DNA from: Hyaloscypha bicolor E
Taxonomy: Eukaryota > Ascomycota > Leotiomycetes > Helotiales > Hyaloscyphaceae
Length of the DNA stretch: 64,000 bases
Assembly: GCF_002865645.1 (NCBI RefSeq)
Contig: NW_020194618.1
Span: 836,885 to 900,884 of the forward strand
Reading direction: 5' to 3'
A model generated the notes under the pieces. It searched no databases and had not been told where the DNA came from. It saw nothing but the letters and a program-made list of their open reading frames with translations. Position numbers and translations under genes: made by a program. Position 1 is the stretch's first letter. The number at the start of each line of letters is the position of its first letter. Shown here piece by piece: positions 45,128 through 56,968 of this stretch.

Positions 45128-46896
45128 TTGATCGTTCCTCTCGTCGGGGTCGATACACTCTGCATTAATCAGCGTGATATTCTTGAGCGAAACCACCAGG
45201 TTGATATAATGAAAGAAATATATCGAGGAGAAAACCCCGTGATATCCTGGTTGGGACCAAGCTCTCACCACAGCCCGAGCATTATGGCTCTTGTGAATCA
45301 GGTTCATCCTGTAGACAATTCCAGTCGGAAACGAGAGATGATTCTTCTTGCTTTGAGGTACAGCAAGTTTAACTTCCTTCGGGCTTACACCTCCATCTTG
45401 CAACGCGCGTATTGGTACCGCACCTGGATTATTCAAGAGGTTTTCTCGGCCACGAGATTGTTTATGCAATGCGGTTCCGATATCGTTCCCTGGCAGGCCC
45501 TCGTTAGCTTTCAGCAATTTCGTACAGCCGAATGTTATGACGAAGTATAAGATCCGGGTGGCAGAAGGTAGGTGCCTCCGATGAACGGAAATCATCGGTG
45601 GGTGCGTTTTGGATACATAACCCGCTCTCAACTAGCAAAAGTTGTGTCGGAGCAGACAGATTCACCAACCTTGCTGTGCTCCAAGACCTGAGGAAAGTGT
45701 CGCCGAATGACGAGGAGGAAGAGAGTCTCAGGCGTCAGCGGACCTTAGATAGACTCTTGTTCGACAATTGGGATGCCATTGCGACCGACCCACTAGACAA
45801 AGTCTTCGCCATCTTCCGCTTGGCCTCAGACGGAGACCAGTATGGAATACAGGTGGATTATGATTCGGACGTCAATGCCGTTAATCGCCTTTACACAAAC
45901 ATCATCAAGAGGTTCATTCAACTGTACGGCAACCTGTCAATCATCCTCCCCAGGAGGACCCAGAACCCAGATCATCGTCTGCCTTCCTGGTGTCCCGATT
46001 GGAGTATCACTATCCCCGCCTCCAGAATGGGAAACTGGCAAGACGCCTACCCATTCCAAGTCTCCTCAAACAGCTGGGACTATTTCGCCGCCGGCTACCA
46101 GTCACAAGCTCAAGTTTGGTATAACAACAATAACACTGGACAACTCATGTACGTCAATGGCTTTCGCCCCGATCTAATCCACCACGAGACAAATAATAAA
46201 GCCGACTACTACATCAAAGAGACGATCCCTGGCAGGAGATCCAACAACTTCATCCGCACTCTCCTCTGCTTCTTGCCCCCGGACCCCGAAACCCAGACCA
46301 TCAGGCGCAAAGTCACAGATTTTGAGAAATGGTACGCGATGCACAGGCGCGAGCTTCACGCCGGCTTCTCGCGCGAGACGACAGTCACGCATAGTATCCC
46401 TCTCGGAAACAAGGCCTTCTTCGACTAGTGCACGAAGAAGCACGAGGAGTTCTTCTGGGTCCTGCATCGAGCCACACACCTGTTAACTGACGAGCAGCCT
46501 AAAGCCAGCCGTACCGCCAACACGAGGCACCTCTTGAGGAGGTGGAGGCGCAATGGCAATATCCCTAACGGATATGCGGCAAGGCGCAGGAGCAATGTTA
46601 TGGGAGGGGGTCTGAAGGATGTGGTGAGGGAGATGGGAGAGGTGAAGATTAATGAAATTTATACTTGCTTTTTCACGACGGAGAATGGGTTCATGGGACT
46701 TGGACCTGAGGGGCTAGAAGAGAGGGATCTGGTGGTTGTTTTGAGGGGGTGTGGTTTCCCTGTTGTCTTGAGGAGGGAAGGGAGGTCTTCTTTCCGCATT
46801 ATTGGGGCGTGTTATTTGGCGGGATTTATGTTTGGGGAGTTTTGGAGTAAGGGGTGGGGGGAGAGAGTGAGGGAGGAGACTTTTGAGATTTGTTAG
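45128..46896 (+). pseudogene. HET-domain gene, N-terminally truncated and frame-broken
   Basis: The region begins inside the HET domain (VDTLCINQRDILERNHQVD, then MKEIYRG and VISWLGP). It continues through WYRTWIIQEVF and, after a frame change between 45,550 and 45,640, through TDPLDKVFAIFRLAS, RLPSWCPDWS and the typical C-terminal FFTTENGFMGLGPEGL ... GDxVVVL-like region ending at 46,896. There are three defects: the first HET motifs (the YxALSYxWG region) are missing; no intron I tried joins 45,128-45,550 to the next frame in phase; and a TAG at 46,426-46,428 interrupts an otherwise continuous frame. An unusual intron could rescue one defect but hardly all three. Confidence 0.75.
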
Positions 46897-47878
46897 GTCT
46901 GCTCTGGCTTCTGAGATACCCAGATAGGAGGTGGTGTTTTGGGTTTGGCAGTGGAGTTGATGAATGGAACGGCCTGGATGATTTTAGATTGATGATAATG
47001 AGTTTATGACGAAATGAATATTCGAGATAGTATGTTATAACTTATATACGCCTTTCTATCCACGCAAGATATCTATGAAATTAGTCTCAATAAGCATATC
47101 ATAATGGCTCTATTTATTACAGCTTTGTGTGTGATGGCGTGATGGCAATCACCGTGCTTCGACTTTAGACGGCTGGGGTTTTGGAAGAAGTTGGTTTTAG
47201 CTCAAGTTAGTTGCTGTGTGAGGAGAGTTTGGAGTATATCTTCGTTTTCGGATTTGTCCGAAGTCTCGTTGTCAGAGGTTGGGTTTGGGGTTTATTATCA
47301 AATGGCAATGTAAATGTCGGTATATTACATAGTTGACAGTAGTCTGCTCTGCTGGAGGAGGCAGGTGTGAAGTGAGCTTACATGATTGAGCACCAAGCTT
47401 GGGTTTTCCTATCCGGGAAGGGCAGCCTAGCAAAGAGCAATGGACCCAGGCTGGTATGTAGTAGAAAGTGGCAGGTGAGGGAAGGTGGAGGAGCTGTTGG
47501 AAGACGTTAAATATGAAATATGTTTGGTCGCAAGGAAAGACTGTTGATTGATTCATTGAAATTACCCATTGCAGTCGAGAAATTTGGAACATGGGAAAGC
47601 AATATGAGGGGTAGTGACAAGACACAGCACCCGGTGGGTACCTGTGAAGTCTAGATTACTTTTACGGTATTCTCACTCAATGCTACTACGCAGATTTCGG
47701 TGACCAAGCACTATGCATGTATACACCCATCGACTCTCTGGTATGTATAAGCTTTTGGCGTCCAAGCACCATACATATGACAAACCGCCCGATGCATCCA
47801 GAACACTCTCAAACGCTAAGCAAACCCGCTCCCAAAACACCAAATACAATCAATCATATACACATCGATCCACCCCTC
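46897..47878. other. Intergenic region, no gene seen
   Basis: Separates the HET relic from the RNR-inhibitor gene. Short frames on either strand lack recognisable motifs. The right part would be the 3' UTR and flank of the minus-strand RNR-inhibitor gene. Confidence 0.6.
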
Positions 47879-48706
47879 TCAACACCCACCCATCTCAACC
47901 TCTTTAATCAACCCATAATCCAAGAACTCCGCCTCCTCAAAATCAACATCCTCCCCCACAATGCCGACATTCTCCTGTCCGCTCCCGTTCCCCAACTTGC
48001 CACTACCAACCCATTTCTTCCTTCTCGGCACCGCCAGAACCCTCTCGCCCAGCACCTTATCCATTCCCGTCGCCCCACCAAACACAAATCCACCCTCCTC
48101 CCCATCATCCTCAACGAAACTCCTCTTATTCCCACCCGGCGTCATAATCTCCCCGGAACTAGAAACCGTACTCACGCTCCCCTGGCTACTCCACGGCGGC
48201 AGCATCTCATCTGGTTCCTCCACCTCGCCATCCTCACCATCCGCAAACGCCTCTTCGCCCGCATAAGGATCCCCATCCCTTTCCCTCGCCATATTCCCAA
48301 TATGATTAGGAGAGTAGATACCCCACTGTTGCTGCGCCATTCCCCCAACCTTCAACAACCCACAAAACGGCGTCAACTCTCTAGCTCCTGCTCTTGGGCG
48401 GGTTGTGGGTCTGGCCTTATCCTTCTGCTGTGCCGTGCTTTGATTCGAGGGTGTAGCGGGCACGGGTGTTGAATCTGAGAATAATGAGAATCCAGAGAAT
48501 GGTGACCCAGTTTTATATCCCTCAGGTACGCTCTTCCGGATCCGCATCCCTACTTGTAGTAGATTTGACTGGACATGTGGTGGCAAGGAGGGGACGTTCG
48601 AGTAGGTTATGGCGGAGGCGGTTAGGGTATCTGGGTTTTGGGTGGTGAAGTAGGAGGTTATTGAGGGCTGGGAGCCGTTGTAGGGGCGTTTGGCTTGGTG
48701 TGTCAT
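47879..48706 (-). CDS. Ribonucleotide reductase inhibitor family protein (Spd1/Dif1-like)
   Basis: Intronless frame; I chose the ATG at 48,706 because the conserved domain starts right there (MTHQAKRPY), giving 275 residues. An upstream in-frame ATG at 48,820 would add 38 residues of low-complexity sequence. The N-terminal signature SQPSITSYF followed by LPPHVQSNLLQVGMRIRKSV and PEGYKTG is the RNR-inhibitor domain of fungal Spd1/Dif1/Sml1-related proteins, which restrain ribonucleotide reductase or control the location of its small subunit outside S phase and DNA damage. The middle is disordered and acidic. The C terminus ends EFLDYGLIKEVEMG, conserved in filamentous-fungal members. Level of regulation not visible. 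Confidence 0.85.
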   Translation of the reverse strand: MTHQAKRPYNGSQPSITSYFTTQNPDTLTASAITYSNVPSLPPHVQSNLLQVGMRIRKSVPEGYKTGSPFSGFSLFSDSTPVPATPSNQSTAQQKDKARPTTRPRAGARELTPFCGLLKVGGMAQQQWGIYSPNHIGNMARERDGDPYAGEEAFADGEDGEVEEPDEMLPPWSSQGSVSTVSSSGEIMTPGGNKRSFVEDDGEEGGFVFGGATGMDKVLGERVLAVPRRKKWVGSGKLGNGSGQENVGIVGEDVDFEEAEFLDYGLIKEVEMGGC

Positions 48707-49838
48707 TCTTGCTGGTGCGCTCTTAGGAATTGCTTGTAGAGGAGGTGGAGGTGAGGAAGTCCTCTTCAGGAGGAGCGGGCGCGTATCGATTGCTCGTATC
48801 TGTCTACGAGGTACCCCCACCTTGGATGCGCAGAGCTCACAATTGAAGGTATGGTCGTTGAAGAGGGAAGGAAAAGAATCGTGGGAAGAAGAGGGGCCGT
48901 GGTTGAATAAATGAGTGGAGTGGAGTGCGTTCGCTGTGTCTATTGTGGGGTGAATTGAGTGGGATTGAGGTCACAATCGAGCGCGGGGGTTTCGCGTCGA
49001 AATCTGGATGGGAAACAGGAGGTGGCTTGGCTCCTTGTCCAACTCGTGGATACGAGTTCCAGGTACAATGGAGATCTCGATCAGGGGGATACTGTATGTG
49101 TTCGGGTTTAGATTCTTTACGGAAAATGTTTGAATTGAATTTCGGTTTGCGTTCACATTTAGGAGAAATTTTCTGCTCCGATTTCTGCAGCCTTCCTATC
49201 AAATGGAGGGGACATGATTGGGCACTTGGATATATCTGCATCTGCATGCAGAATCAAGGATAATTGCGTCCCACCTATCAGTCTGTCCTTAGAGACAGCT
49301 GGCCTATTGAAAGAAAAGTAACTTCATGAGTATCAGAGGCATTTCCAAGTCACCCTGAATCACAAATTCATCAGGGAGCACTTTGTGGGGAACTTATTTC
49401 TGTATGCACAAGCCCAATCACCATCAACTGCTCTGGGTATGTAGCAATCCTCAATAAGCGCACCACGTCCTCGCATCAAAGATCGATCCACCCAGACTCT
49501 ACCAGGCAGATCTCCTCTAAACACTCAAGTGATATCGCCATTTCTGCTCCTTCCCATGCAAGTTTTATTCGCATATCAAGATATGCAACAGATCCACGGC
49601 CACTTCGATTCAGGATACACAAGGAAAAGAGAAAGAAGTTCATCGGAATTTGATGCAAGATATCCGGATTATTCCCAAACGCCCTTAATTTTTGCTGCTA
49701 GCTCAAGGATTTTTGGTCGATGTCCATCTTCTATCCGCCAAATATGTATGCGCAAGAGAAGTGAGAGCCATCGTCTAAACTCTCATAATGAATGCAAACC
49801 GACCCGTGGACAAAGGAAAGCAGACGAGGGAGACATGT
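48707..49838. promoter_or_regulatory. Intergenic region between RNR-inhibitor and RPS27 genes
   Basis: Contains the promoter of the minus-strand RNR-inhibitor gene on its left and the 3' flank of RPS27 on its right. Short frames on both strands do not look coding. I see no clear motif to single out. Confidence 0.45.
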
Positions 49839-50371
49839 CTACTTTCTTCGGAATGAGCAGCCCTCAGTCAGACGGGCCTTTCCACCGGTCGGTTGGCACA
49901 GGACAGTCGAGCAGCCGGCGCAGATGACGACGGTTTGCGCGTGTGAGAAGACCGTGGTGATAGTAAAGCAGCCGGGGCACTTGACGTCCATGAAGAAGGA
50001 TCGAGGAGCAGGGACAAGGTTCTGAAAGCGATAAAAGTCAGCAAATGCCCCTCTTCCGGAGCGCACAGCTCAGATCATGATGCTTGTAGCATACCTTGAG
50101 CTTGTGCTTGCGCGCCTCAGCGGCAGGAGTTGGGTTGAGAAGATCTACGGCGAGAACCTAAACAGGCAGTACCATGTCAGCATTTGATCTCCAAAATCCA
50201 TTAATCAAGCCCATGTCCCTATCCCTTCCATCTGTATCACGCCGATATTCCTTCAGACCAAGTTTCGTCGCAATCCCCTCGACTTTGATGCAATCTAGCG
50301 CAGGTCGTGTGCCAGATCCCCTCACCGACATGGCGGCCTCGATAATTTACGAAGGGGCAAATCCTTACCAT
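49839..50371 (-). CDS. RPS27: 40S ribosomal protein S27 (eS27)
   Basis: Three exons: ATG alone at 50,371-50,369, then 50,157-50,095 and 50,021-49,839, giving 82 residues, the standard eS27 length. Exon 1 is just the start codon followed directly by GTAAGG, an arrangement common for fungal ribosomal protein genes. The protein reads [12 protein letters not shown]...[17 protein letters not shown] and has the C4 zinc finger CPGC...CAGC, ending CSFRRK. It binds the small ribosomal subunit. Introns of 211 and 73 nt. It is divergently arranged with the PLP2-type gene to the right. Confidence 0.97.
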
Positions 50372-50886
50372 CTTGACCGTTTGAAGTCGAAACTTGTATG
50401 TGCTCGAAGTGACTGACGGGTCTTTCGTCGATTGTGAGGGTGTCGAGGACGTAGATAGCGAGTGTCAGTCGTTGTCGATGGTGGAAGGTGGGAGGAAATG
50501 GGAGAGGAGTCAATCGTGAAGGCAAACCCTACTCGCTAGCCGAATTTTGGAAATTTGGCGGAGGTGCGAGTCACAGTGCGATTCGCTTATGAGCACGTGA
50601 TGAGCGAGGCTCACTGACGGCGCTGGAGCAGGTTGGAAGCTTTCTATAAGATCGACCTCAGAGGTACCTTTTTATGATTCTAAACAATTCGAAATGAGAA
50701 TCTAAATAAAACATAACGAGGTTTTGAACAATGAAAATGGGTTAATTCCAGGTTTTGCTGCTGGGAATGCTCCCCCCTACCCCACCAAGGCTGCGGCGTG
50801 TTTGCTCTGTTTGCTCGCGCAAGGCGACCGTATTCTGTACCTGAACATACGACAGCATATTTCCTTCCTCAACACCACACGACAAA
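50372..50886. promoter_or_regulatory. Shared promoter region, RPS27 and PLP2-type gene
   Basis: About 515 bp between divergent start codons. It contains an E-box-like palindrome in GAGCACGTGATG (about 50,592-50,603) and AT-rich stretches near 50,680-50,720. Likely drives both genes; the exact start sites cannot be read from the sequence. Confidence 0.5.
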
Positions 50887-51705
50887 ATGGCAGCTCCAAA
50901 AGACGAACGCATAGCCGTACCCATAGACGATCCAAATGCCGACACTGAATGGTACCTCCTCCTCTTTCCCCCTCCTCACTCCCACTAACCCTCCCCCAGG
51001 AACGACATCCTCCGCAAACACGGCGTAATCCCTGAGAAACCACCTTCTCCCACCCCCCTAATCGAAGAAGCGATTCTCGAAGGACGACGCCTAGCCCACG
51101 AGAACCGGTTAGAAGGTAAAGACCTCGACGAGCTCGACGCCCTGGAAGATCTGGAGGACGAGAATTTTTTAGAACAGTATAGACAACAACGAGTCCAAGA
51201 GCTAGCAAATCTCACCAAGAAAGCGGTTCACGGCACCGTGTACCCGATCTCGAAACCCGATTTCGTGCACGAGGTTACGGATGCGAGTAAGAATGGGCCG
51301 GTGTTGGTTAATTTGACCAGTGGACTGGGCACGAATGTCGAGAGTAGGGTGTTGACGGAGCTGTGGAGACGGGCAGCGAGGGAGTATGGAGAGATTAAGT
51401 TTTGTGAGATTAGGGGTGATATGGCGATCGAAGGGTACCCGGATCGGAATTGCCCGACGATATTGGTGTATGATAAGGGGGATATTGTGAAGCAGATTGT
51501 GACGCTGATGACGATGGGGGGTGTGAGGGTGGGAATGGAGGAGATTGAGGCGTTGCTGGTGGAGATTGGGGCGGTGAGGGATAATGATATGAGGATTCTG
51601 AAGAGGAGGAAGGAGAAAGAGGGTGCGGAGGAGGAGAGAAGGGAGCATGGTGGGATCCGGTCGAGTAAGGCGACCGTGGAAGAGGATGATGATGATTGGG
51701 ATTAG
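50887..51705 (+). CDS. PLP2: Phosducin-like protein, PLP2 type
   Basis: Two exons, 50,887-50,951 and 51,000-51,705, join in the Trp codon (TG|G) to give 256 residues. PLP2 proteins are essential co-chaperones of the CCT/TRiC chaperonin in tubulin and actin folding. The N-terminal DTEWNDILRKHGVIPEKP is the hallmark. An acidic helical part (ELDALEDLEDENFLEQYRQQR) follows, and then the thioredoxin-like domain from about residue 95, with VLVNLTSGLG and YPDRNCPTILVYDKGD. It lacks the CxxC active site, as expected for the family. The C terminus is charged and ends DDDDWD. All intact. Confidence 0.93.
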
Positions 51706-52752
51706 AGTTGCATGGTTTGGAGTTAGGAGTCAGGCGGAGAGAGAGCTTAGAGCCTCTGGAGTCTGGAATGGTATCTCAATTTGAGCTTCTGCCATCTCCT
51801 GCATCTTCTACATGGTTATTGGCAGCGCTGTTGTGTTCAAGACAGTGCCACCTGTCCTGCTGACTGTCAGATCAAAGCAATGATCCTGAGAAGGTGGGGA
51901 ATGTAAGTGGAAGACCGGCACTACCAAACTCTACTGAATTCGCTGGTTTCAAGGTCATCACCTAACAGCGCAGTCAGTATAAGGGTGGCTTCTTGCAACC
52001 AATCTGCAAGTAGTGAGGATAGGGCTGATAACGTTCCCCCAGGCACCAGCTAGCGATTTTTTTATGAGGTTTAAGTTCTCTGGAGCAGCGGATTTCACCA
52101 GTCTCCGCTGTCGCAAGTTCTGAGATGGACACAATGGACACATGGCAGGCAGCCCCAGCTGTTCTTCAAACACATTGTCGACCGACCGACCGGCGTTCTC
52201 TCCATACGAAAACCACACCCAACCAACCCGGTATTCTGAAAGAACCATCTGATCATTCACGCTGTCAAAGACCCTGTGTCTGTCAATGGACTCCACACTT
52301 GGGCGGAAACCCACCAACGCTTCCTGCTGATAAAAAGCCGTCTGGTCCCGAGTTACGCGATGCTGTTGTCAAAGAAGGTGATGCTGTCAAGTCTAGTTGT
52401 GGAATTACCAGTTTTGTGAAACTCTCCGGTCTCAAGGAACCTTTGTAAGCCAACTTCTGGAACCACAGCCTTGGCTCACCTTGACCATTTCAGTAGCGTT
52501 GCACGAGAAAAACCGGCGAAGTGGGCTTTGGGCGCAATAGATGGGGTTGTTGCTGGTACAGTGTGCTGGGTGGAGACTATTCTCTTCTATTGACGTACTT
52601 ATCGAAAGCTTTATAGACTTGCCTTCTTACCACATAATACTAATTCCGTCTTGTACTGTTGGTGTTGACGGGAAGAAGTTGGTCATTTGGAATTATCACT
52701 ACCTAAATTCGTTCACAGAATTGCATGTCTCCGCTTCCCAGAGTACACTGGC
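51706..52752. other. Intergenic region, no gene seen
   Basis: Open frames of up to ~120 codons exist on both strands near 51,958-52,448 but overlap each other and show no motif, signal peptide or plausible splice partners. Confidence 0.5.
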
Positions 52753-53393
52753 CTATTTTGTTACAGTGATAACCATAGCAGGGCTTCTGATAGCATCGCC
52801 TCTCGTGGCCTTGTACTTGAATGTTCCAACCTGGCTAGCAGTGAAAACAACCTTTCCATTGGCATCTGAAAGTACTCCAGCAAACAATGCCCCAGGAACA
52901 GGCCAGCCAGTCGGACCATCCGTGATCGTTAACACTGCTGTATAACCACGTCTAACACCCACCATTCTGGGCTGGACATCCAAGATAAGGGGCGCATTAA
53001 AAGCATTATACGCCCACAAAATCTCATCTGTCGGAGCCGGCTCTTCTTGGCAACCTCCCACTGGTGTGAATTGGAAGTTCTTAAGTATATCAGTCGTCAA
53101 TGTAGTCGTTCCTAAAACACGTCAGGCAATGTCGCCTTACGAGGAACCCATCATCCTGATAAACTCTCACCTGTGATGGCCGTTGTTGTAGTTGTGGTCC
53201 GTGTTGGCATGATTGTTGCTGGATGGACAGTAACCTTGAGAAAGCTCGAGCAGTTTTGCTTGGCTGAAAATTGGAAATCAAGGCCTTTTCGTGAGCCATT
53301 GACCGCTCTTGCACAGTTATCCTGACTGCAGGCAGTTGTAACGGTTAAAAAGTGTCCAGAGATAAGAAGAAGAAACCCGGAAAGGAGCTTCAT
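52753..53393 (-). CDS. Small secreted protein with Ig-like (bacterial-Ig type) fold, unknown
   Basis: Two exons, 53,393-53,171 and 53,111-52,753, give 193 residues; the intron is 59 nt with a GTGAGA donor. I chose the ATG at 53,393 because it opens a clean signal peptide (MKLLSGFLLLISGHFLTVTTA). Upstream in-frame codons add a non-signal extension. The mature part has CSQDNCARAVNG, a Thr-rich linker near the splice site, then a C-terminal domain with MVGVRRGYTAVLTITDGPTG and GKVVFTASQVGTFKYKATRG. This reads like one beta-sandwich repeat (Big/invasin-like pattern), an inference from pattern only. Four Cys in the mature protein. Probably extracellular or wall-associated. Confidence 0.75.
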
Positions 53394-54425
53394 TGTGATT
53401 GTGGAACGAAGTGGAAAGATTTCGAGGAGATTGCAGAACGAGAGTGCAAGTGAACGCTCCCAAGGAAACTTGTAAAATGCGAAAGGAAGGAGCAATCTCA
53501 AGGAGACCTCTCAAGCGAGAAAGCAAGAAAGGATCTCAGAGAATCGGCCGAACAACTCAAGGACGAGTTCCCAAGCATATGAACCCCTCTCCCTTCACAG
53601 TCTCTTGGTAAATCGATCGCCATCTGATTACACTGCAGCTTCAGCTGAAAGTCACACTGGTTTCTATAAATTGATCTAATAAATACGGTCTCCATTCGGA
53701 GTAGCATCACTACACAAACTACGATAACATTCCACAGGAGAGACTCGGGTTGCAATCTGGGGTTTTTGTGCTCAGCTGGTTGTATAGATAGAACTACACT
53801 TCGTTTCGTTTGAGGCTAGGTAGCACAAATTTGGGTAACCTTGATTCTTTAGCAGTGCTACTGACACCTAGGACTGTGTAGAGCTGGTCCATAAATAGAA
53901 AGTCGACTCTTGACGAACTGGTGGTAGTCACAACAAGAATTCTCTTGATAGTCTACGGGCCGTCCTAGTCGTTTTATCTCGGTGGCCCAGCTAGGCAGCC
54001 TTCTGTGGAGTAACTTTCAGCATAGAAGATGTGGCCTGGTGCCTTGTTACATGGGTTGGGTTCCAGAATATCTCTGAATGCATCTGTAGATTGGAAGAAA
54101 GGATGCTGCCAAGCTGAATTGCCAGGTTGGCGTAGCGCTGCTCGCACGATTAGGAGTCTGAATTACGGCCCAAGATACAATTCTGGACTCGGGGATATCG
54201 GATTCTCACTTTCTCGGATTTTCCAGATGTTATGCTCCTCGTTCATCTCGGAAGAAGAGAGATGGAGATTTCAAATCAAGGAACAGGCGTAAGCACGTGA
54301 CGGGGCTGATCATGACGCTTTTTGGCGCGCTTTCGTGTTTACATTCGCCGATTGCTCCCGATCTTTGGACCTACTCCCAATTGACGCCAATTCTGGCCAG
54401 GGAGGCATCAGAGCCGTCGTCCAAG
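53394..54425. promoter_or_regulatory. Shared upstream region between secreted protein and LRR genes
   Basis: Divergent promoters. CACGTG (E-box) occurs in AAGCACGTGACGG at about 54,291-54,303, ~120 bp before the LRR start codon. Small frames in the region are not convincing. Confidence 0.45.
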
Positions 54426-56049
54426 ATGGCCGATGACCTTCCCCTACCAAGGCTTGCCTGGAATCCAACCACCGAGTCATTCTCCAAGAATCCGCCGCGG
54501 AAACGCGTCCGTCCTAGCAGCCCTCCTATCTCTAGCGATCCCCCCATCTTCTCGAGTGACGATGATCCCAGCGCAGACAACTATTCCACACAAGCACGCC
54601 GCAAGAAAAAGTTTCGAGGACCGTGGTATCGTCAAAGACCCGCCTCGGACGAGGGGTCTCAAGATTCGAATGAACACGACCAGAAGAAAAGGAGGAAGTT
54701 CGAAAGGCAATTTGACAGTGGTGTTTTTATGGGAAGTGATGGCACGGACATGGATGAATCTATGGAGGAATTTGAATCTGGGCCTGCTTCGTTGCCCCTG
54801 AGACAATCGCGCGTAACTCGTCAATCCGAAAAGGCAGCTCCGACTCCAGAAGAATTGGCCCGAGGCCAAATTCAGCGATGCCTGGAGGAGGGGGATGAAA
54901 GCATTGATTTATCGTATGTCTTCCCCGAGAAGCCTCGAGGTGGACTTTCAAGGCTAACCAATTGTCCCCAGGTCTCGAGGCCTCACGACTCTCTCCAATG
55001 CAACCATCCGACCGCTCGCTACATTCACACGCGTTCCACCCGTCACTGAAGGAGTCTTTACCCGACTCGAGCCCAAGCTAAAGATCTTCCTTGCCTCCAA
55101 CCAATTGACAACATTGCCCGGCGAGCTCTTCAACCTCGATCGTCTGACTGTGTTGAGTCTTCGAGGCAATCAACTCCGCGAGCTTCCACCGAGTGTTGGG
55201 AAACTTTCAAACCTGAAAGAACTCAATCTATCGCAAAACGGCCTCCGCTATCTCCCCTACGAAATTCTCGAGCTCTTCTCCGCCAGGAGTCGTCTCAACA
55301 GTCTCCATCTGCACCCCAATCTTTTCCACGAACCACAATTTCCGGCAACCGAGGGAGAAGTGAAGGAAGAGGAAGTCCAATACAAGATTGGTCTTGGGAA
55401 TCGGACTCGAGCCAACCTTCGTCGAGGTGCTATATGTGCAGTTTCTCCAGACCAACGAAGACGATCTTGGCACACCCAATGGAGGATTACATTTCAAGCC
55501 CGGACTGAAGTGAGGTTCCTGAACATCCATGGAGATCTGGTGAAGGGGCCAAGCCTCCCGGCGAATACTGAGGGCTCAGAGTCATCTCACAACAAGATAC
55601 CAGTTGCCGAAATGAGCGATTCTCTTGAGCCTCCAGCGTCAGACAATGGACTTTCCCGAGCTCCATCTCTTCTGGAGGCTGCTTTAGCTGCTTGTGCAAA
55701 GACTACGCAACTCCCATTCTTGGCAGATTTCCTACCAGAAGACGGCCCTCCCTCCCTTCGTGGGCTCTTGGCCGACGCTGCAGAGAAGAAGGAATCCGGA
55801 GGCAGCAAATGTACGATATGTGCAAGGAGTTTCATTATACCACGAACGGAATGGATCGAGTGGTGGGAGATAGCAAAAGTGCTGGAGATCAACTCGACAG
55901 CCAGCGCTGCCAGCCCTTTAAGGCAGATGGAGAACGAGAGAGATGTTTTGGAGAGTATGGTCCCGCTGATGAGGAGAGGCTGTAGTTGGCTGTGTGTGCC
56001 TGAGAAGGTTACTATGCCTGACGAGGATCCCGTGGCTATGGACGAATGA
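54426..56049 (+). CDS. Leucine-rich repeat protein with Cys-rich C terminus
   Basis: Two exons, 54,426-54,913 and 54,972-56,049, joined at TC|G, give 521 residues. The first ~160 residues are disordered and basic (KNPPRKRVRPSSPP; ARRKKKFRGPWYR), suggesting nuclear localisation. An LRR block of about four repeats follows (NQLTTLPGELFNLDRLTVLS, LRGNQLRELPPSVGKLSNL, LSQNGLRYLPYEILELF). The C-terminal region has CTICARSFIIPRTEWIEWW and GCSWLCVP, a paired Cys motif that looks like a small zinc-binding unit. I recognise the architecture as a conserved fungal protein but not its function. The segment around residues 325-360 is Arg-rich and less regular, so a missed intron there is possible. Confidence 0.85.
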
Positions 56050-56968
56050 GAGATCGGGATGAGCTATCACGCTCGCTATATATATGGGAGGCCTTATTGA
56101 TAAGCTGTGGCGTCTGGTGTAGTTGTACAGCGGTGTTGTTTTCGTAGCCTTGGCTGGTTGTGGCGTTTGGATGAGTATATTGTCTGACCCGCCCCTTTCC
56201 CTCTTGCGACTGCCGAGTTCCGGTGTATACACTTCCTCCGGTGAGAATATCCGACGGAGCAAGGCGTCCCGATTCACTTCTGTTCTTGGAGCACGGCCTC
56301 CCATCCAGTTTCCTGAAATTCGGGAGGCCTCGTTTTTGCATTGCCTCATTGGCCAAGTGACTACAAAGCACGGGGCTGTCATTTGTTTTGTTGCACGTTT
56401 CCAGGGTTTCTTCGGGACTTGGGGAGGTCTCGTTTGTGATTGAGCTCATTGGCTAACGGTTGCAAAGCATGAAGCTGGGACGGGAATTTTGAGCTGTTGG
56501 TAAGACAGTCTCTCCCCCCGATGCGTTTTTGTGTTCGATGCATTTGTCTTTCTAGGATCTCGGGAGGCCTCGTTTTTGTTGCGGCCCGTTGGCCAAGGTT
56601 GCAAAGCACAAAGTCAGCCAACCTGCTATTGGAACATTTCGATTGGGTAATGTTATTACTGGGAACAATGGGCTACGTATTCCTCTTAAGAATTTGGGGA
56701 GGCCTCGTTTTTGCTGCAGCCCATTGGCCAAGTGGGCGCAAAGCACAAGGCTGGGCCGACCTGCTATTGGGACAAGGTCTTCGGTGTGTCTGTCCTTGCT
56801 TCTCCCGGCATGCATCTCGCCCACACCTGCCTGCTCTGCGCATAGCGGTCAAGTCAGCCGCTCAGCTACATTGAATGGGCGGCCTCGTTTCTCGCTCGTG
56901 TATTTAGGAGCGTCGGATCCCACCCGCACACTTGATCTTGAAGACCACGAGTCATTCCTTGGCGGCCT
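56050..56968. promoter_or_regulatory. Intergenic region with four degenerate promoter-like repeats
   Basis: Holds the 3' flank of the LRR gene and, from 56,322, four copies of a ~60-bp motif (listed separately). No coding sequence recognised. Open frames on both strands here simply translate the repeats. Confidence 0.55.
56322..56760 (+). repeat. Four-copy degenerate 60-bp motif with CCAAT-type boxes
   Basis: Copies begin at about 56,322, 56,422, 56,562 and 56,697 (spacing 100, 140 and 135 bp). Each reads roughly GGGAGGCCTCGTTTTTG, then a variable GC-rich bit, then CATTGGCCAAG, and then GCAAAGCACAAGGCTG. CATTGG is a CCAAT box on the opposite strand (CGTTGG in copy 3). A partial fifth (GGGCGGCCTCGTTTCTCG) lies near 56,878. 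Similarity is confined to these cores, not the spacers, as expected for a repeated binding module upstream of the zinc-finger genes or for decayed tandem repeats. Confidence 0.7.

Noticed and set aside
44475..45158. 227-codon minus-strand open frame
   Set aside because: Overlaps the membrane-protein gene, low-complexity Pro/Arg content, no domain or splice pattern.
49476..49927. Short frames on both strands left of RPS27
   Set aside because: They lie in the 3' flank of RPS27 or overlap its last exon and show no family resemblance.
51958..52448. Overlapping ~110-codon frames on both strands
   Set aside because: Mutually overlapping, no motif, no signal peptide, no intron logic.
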